A program made the position numbers and the translations under genes. Of a stretch of 6,455 nt of DNA, positions 5,479-6,455 are shown one piece after another. The stretch's first letter is position 1. Every line of letters starts with the position of its first letter. Origin of the DNA: Ignavibacteriaceae bacterium (GTDB lineage: Bacteria > Bacteroidota > Ignavibacteria > Ignavibacteriales > Ignavibacteriaceae); assembly GCA_013388525.1 (NCBI GenBank), contig JACAFA010000242.1, positions 1-6,455 of the forward strand, written 5' to 3'. The notes under the pieces were generated by a model. It ran no database searches. It worked only from the letters and a program-made list of their open reading frames with translations, and had not been told where the DNA came from.

Positions 5479-6455
5479 TAATTGTCCGGCGAATTAGTAT
5501 CACTATCAATATCAGCACGATTAATTGCTGCCGGTGGTAAATTCTTACTCGCTTTTGCTCCCAGCTCTTTAATCTTTTCAACTCCGGAAATTAAATTGCC
5601 TCTGCCGTCGTGAATTTTTTTCATTGCACTTTCATAACTGTCTTTCGCTGAATCCATTTTCTTTCCTACATCAATAAGATCATTGTAAAAGTTTACAAAT
5701 TTATCGTAGAGACTTCCTGCTTGTCTTGCAATTTCCAATGCATTCCTGTTTTGATTTTCCTGTCTCCAAATACTCGATATCGTTCTCAATGTTGCAAGTA
5801 ATGTTGAGGGACTTACAATAACAATGTTCATCTCGAACGCATCATTAAAAATTGTTTGATCATTCTGAACTGCAAGTGCAAACGCTGGTTCGATAGGCAT
5901 AAACATTAAAACAAAATCCAGACTTTCAAGCTGATACAGGTTCTGATAATTTTTTCCACTTAAGTTTTTAATATGTGAGCGAATTGAATTTATGTGTTCT
6001 CTCAATCCAAGTTGTTTTTCATGCTCATCTTCGGATGAAACAAATTTTTCATATCCAACAAGTGAAACTTTTGAATCAATAACAATGCTTTTATTCTCTG
6101 GTAACTTAATTATCACATCAGGTTGAAATCTTTTACCCGATTCCGTAATCAGACTTTCCTGTACAACATACTCTCTACCTTTTACTAAACCAGATTTTTC
6201 AAGAATGCTCTCAAGAATAAATTCTCCCCAGTTGCCTTGAGTTTTGCTTTGTCCTTTTAATGCTTCGGTAAGATTTTTTGCTTCCTGCGTTATTTGCTGG
6301 TTCATATCTTTAAGCATTTGCAACTGTTCACGTAAAGAAGCGTGACCTTTAATGCTTTCTTTATTCGTTTCTTCTACTTTCTTTTCAAAGTCAGAAATTT
6401 TTTCTTTTAAAGGATTTAGTATTTCACTTAGCCTCTCTTTATTCTGCTCGGTGAA
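5478..6455 (-). CDS. rmuC: DNA recombination protein RmuC, N-terminus cut by the window edge
   Basis: The frame is open from the right edge to the TAG at 5480-5478, giving 325 visible residues. The TTG at 6323 is not a start, since family-typical coiled-coil sequence continues above it (LNPLKEKISDFEKKVEE, visible residues 13-29). The RmuC core follows: EALKGQSKTQGNWGEFILESILEKSGL (64-90), then RFQPDVIIKLPE and IVIDSKVSL. Asp113 and the Asp127-Ser-Lys129 triplet make the PD...DxK arrangement of the PD-(D/E)XK nuclease-like fold predicted for this family. It continues through FVLMFMPIEPAFALA (181-195) to IVIVSPSTLLATLRTISSIWRQENQ (211-235). The tail after about residue 300 is variable. RmuC proteins usually have an N-terminal membrane anchor and coiled coil, which would lie outside the window. 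E. coli rmuC was found through its effect on inversion at short inverted repeats; the biochemical activity is not settled. It leads the operon with the GNAT gene. Confidence 0.95.
   Translation of the reverse strand, partial: FTEQNKERLSEILNPLKEKISDFEKKVEETNKESIKGHASLREQLQMLKDMNQQITQEAKNLTEALKGQSKTQGNWGEFILESILEKSGLVKGREYVVQESLITESGKRFQPDVIIKLPENKSIVIDSKVSLVGYEKFVSSEDEHEKQLGLREHINSIRSHIKNLSGKNYQNLYQLESLDFVLMFMPIEPAFALAVQNDQTIFNDAFEMNIVIVSPSTLLATLRTISSIWRQENQNRNALEIARQAGSLYDKFVNFYNDLIDVGKKMDSAKDSYESAMKKIHDGRGNLISGVEKIKELGAKASKNLPPAAINRADIDSDTNSPDN

Noticed and set aside
5346..5540. Plus-strand open frame of 64 codons
   Set aside because: It is antisense to the GNAT gene and the rmuC end, with no ribosome binding site or family signature.
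6321..6323. TTG as the start codon of rmuC
   Set aside because: The frame stays open to the window edge and the upstream 44 codons encode the expected RmuC coiled-coil sequence.

Overview
The window looks like part of a chromosome from an AT-rich member of the Bacteroidota/Chlorobiota group, most likely Ignavibacteria or a close relative. The main reason is the protein encoded at 2121-4181. It ends in a type IX secretion (T9SS) type A sorting domain with an NYPNPFNPTTKI block and a closing SSGVYFYKL...KKMLLLK block, preceded by DFDGDTRNS and PLPVELTSF segments. This combination is familiar from Ignavibacterium- and Melioribacter-like genomes. That placement rests on motif recognition, not on a database search.

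Left part (1-4262, minus strand): two large genes for exported proteins lie in tandem. The upstream one (2121-4181) is a right-handed beta-helix protein with a fibronectin-type-III-like domain and a T9SS tail. It has a good promoter, a clear ribosome binding site and a hairpin terminator. The downstream one (1-1991, cut by the left edge) encodes a signal peptide followed by 13 Asp-box (BNR/Ycf48-like) beta-propeller repeats. It is open over all 663 visible codons and has no stop inside the window. Both are probably surface or secreted proteins.

Middle (4182-5046): a plus-strand EVE-domain gene (4334-4798, TTG start) is transcribed divergently from the beta-helix gene. Beyond it, on the minus strand, lies a tRNA-Ala(CGC)-like sequence (4809-4883). 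Its acceptor, D and anticodon arms are close to canonical, but a 17-bp palindrome stands where the T arm should be. Next comes an AT-rich nested inverted repeat (4936-4989). This is the oddest part of the window.

Right part (5047-6455, minus strand): rmuC (N-terminus outside the window) is followed by a GNAT acetyltransferase gene. The rmuC stop and the GNAT start share one base, so the two are probably cotranscribed and translationally coupled.

I see no phage, CRISPR, transposase or defence cluster. The best candidate for something undescribed is the tRNA-like gene with the palindromic T arm. It may be only a pseudogene produced by insertion or replacement by a short palindromic repeat.
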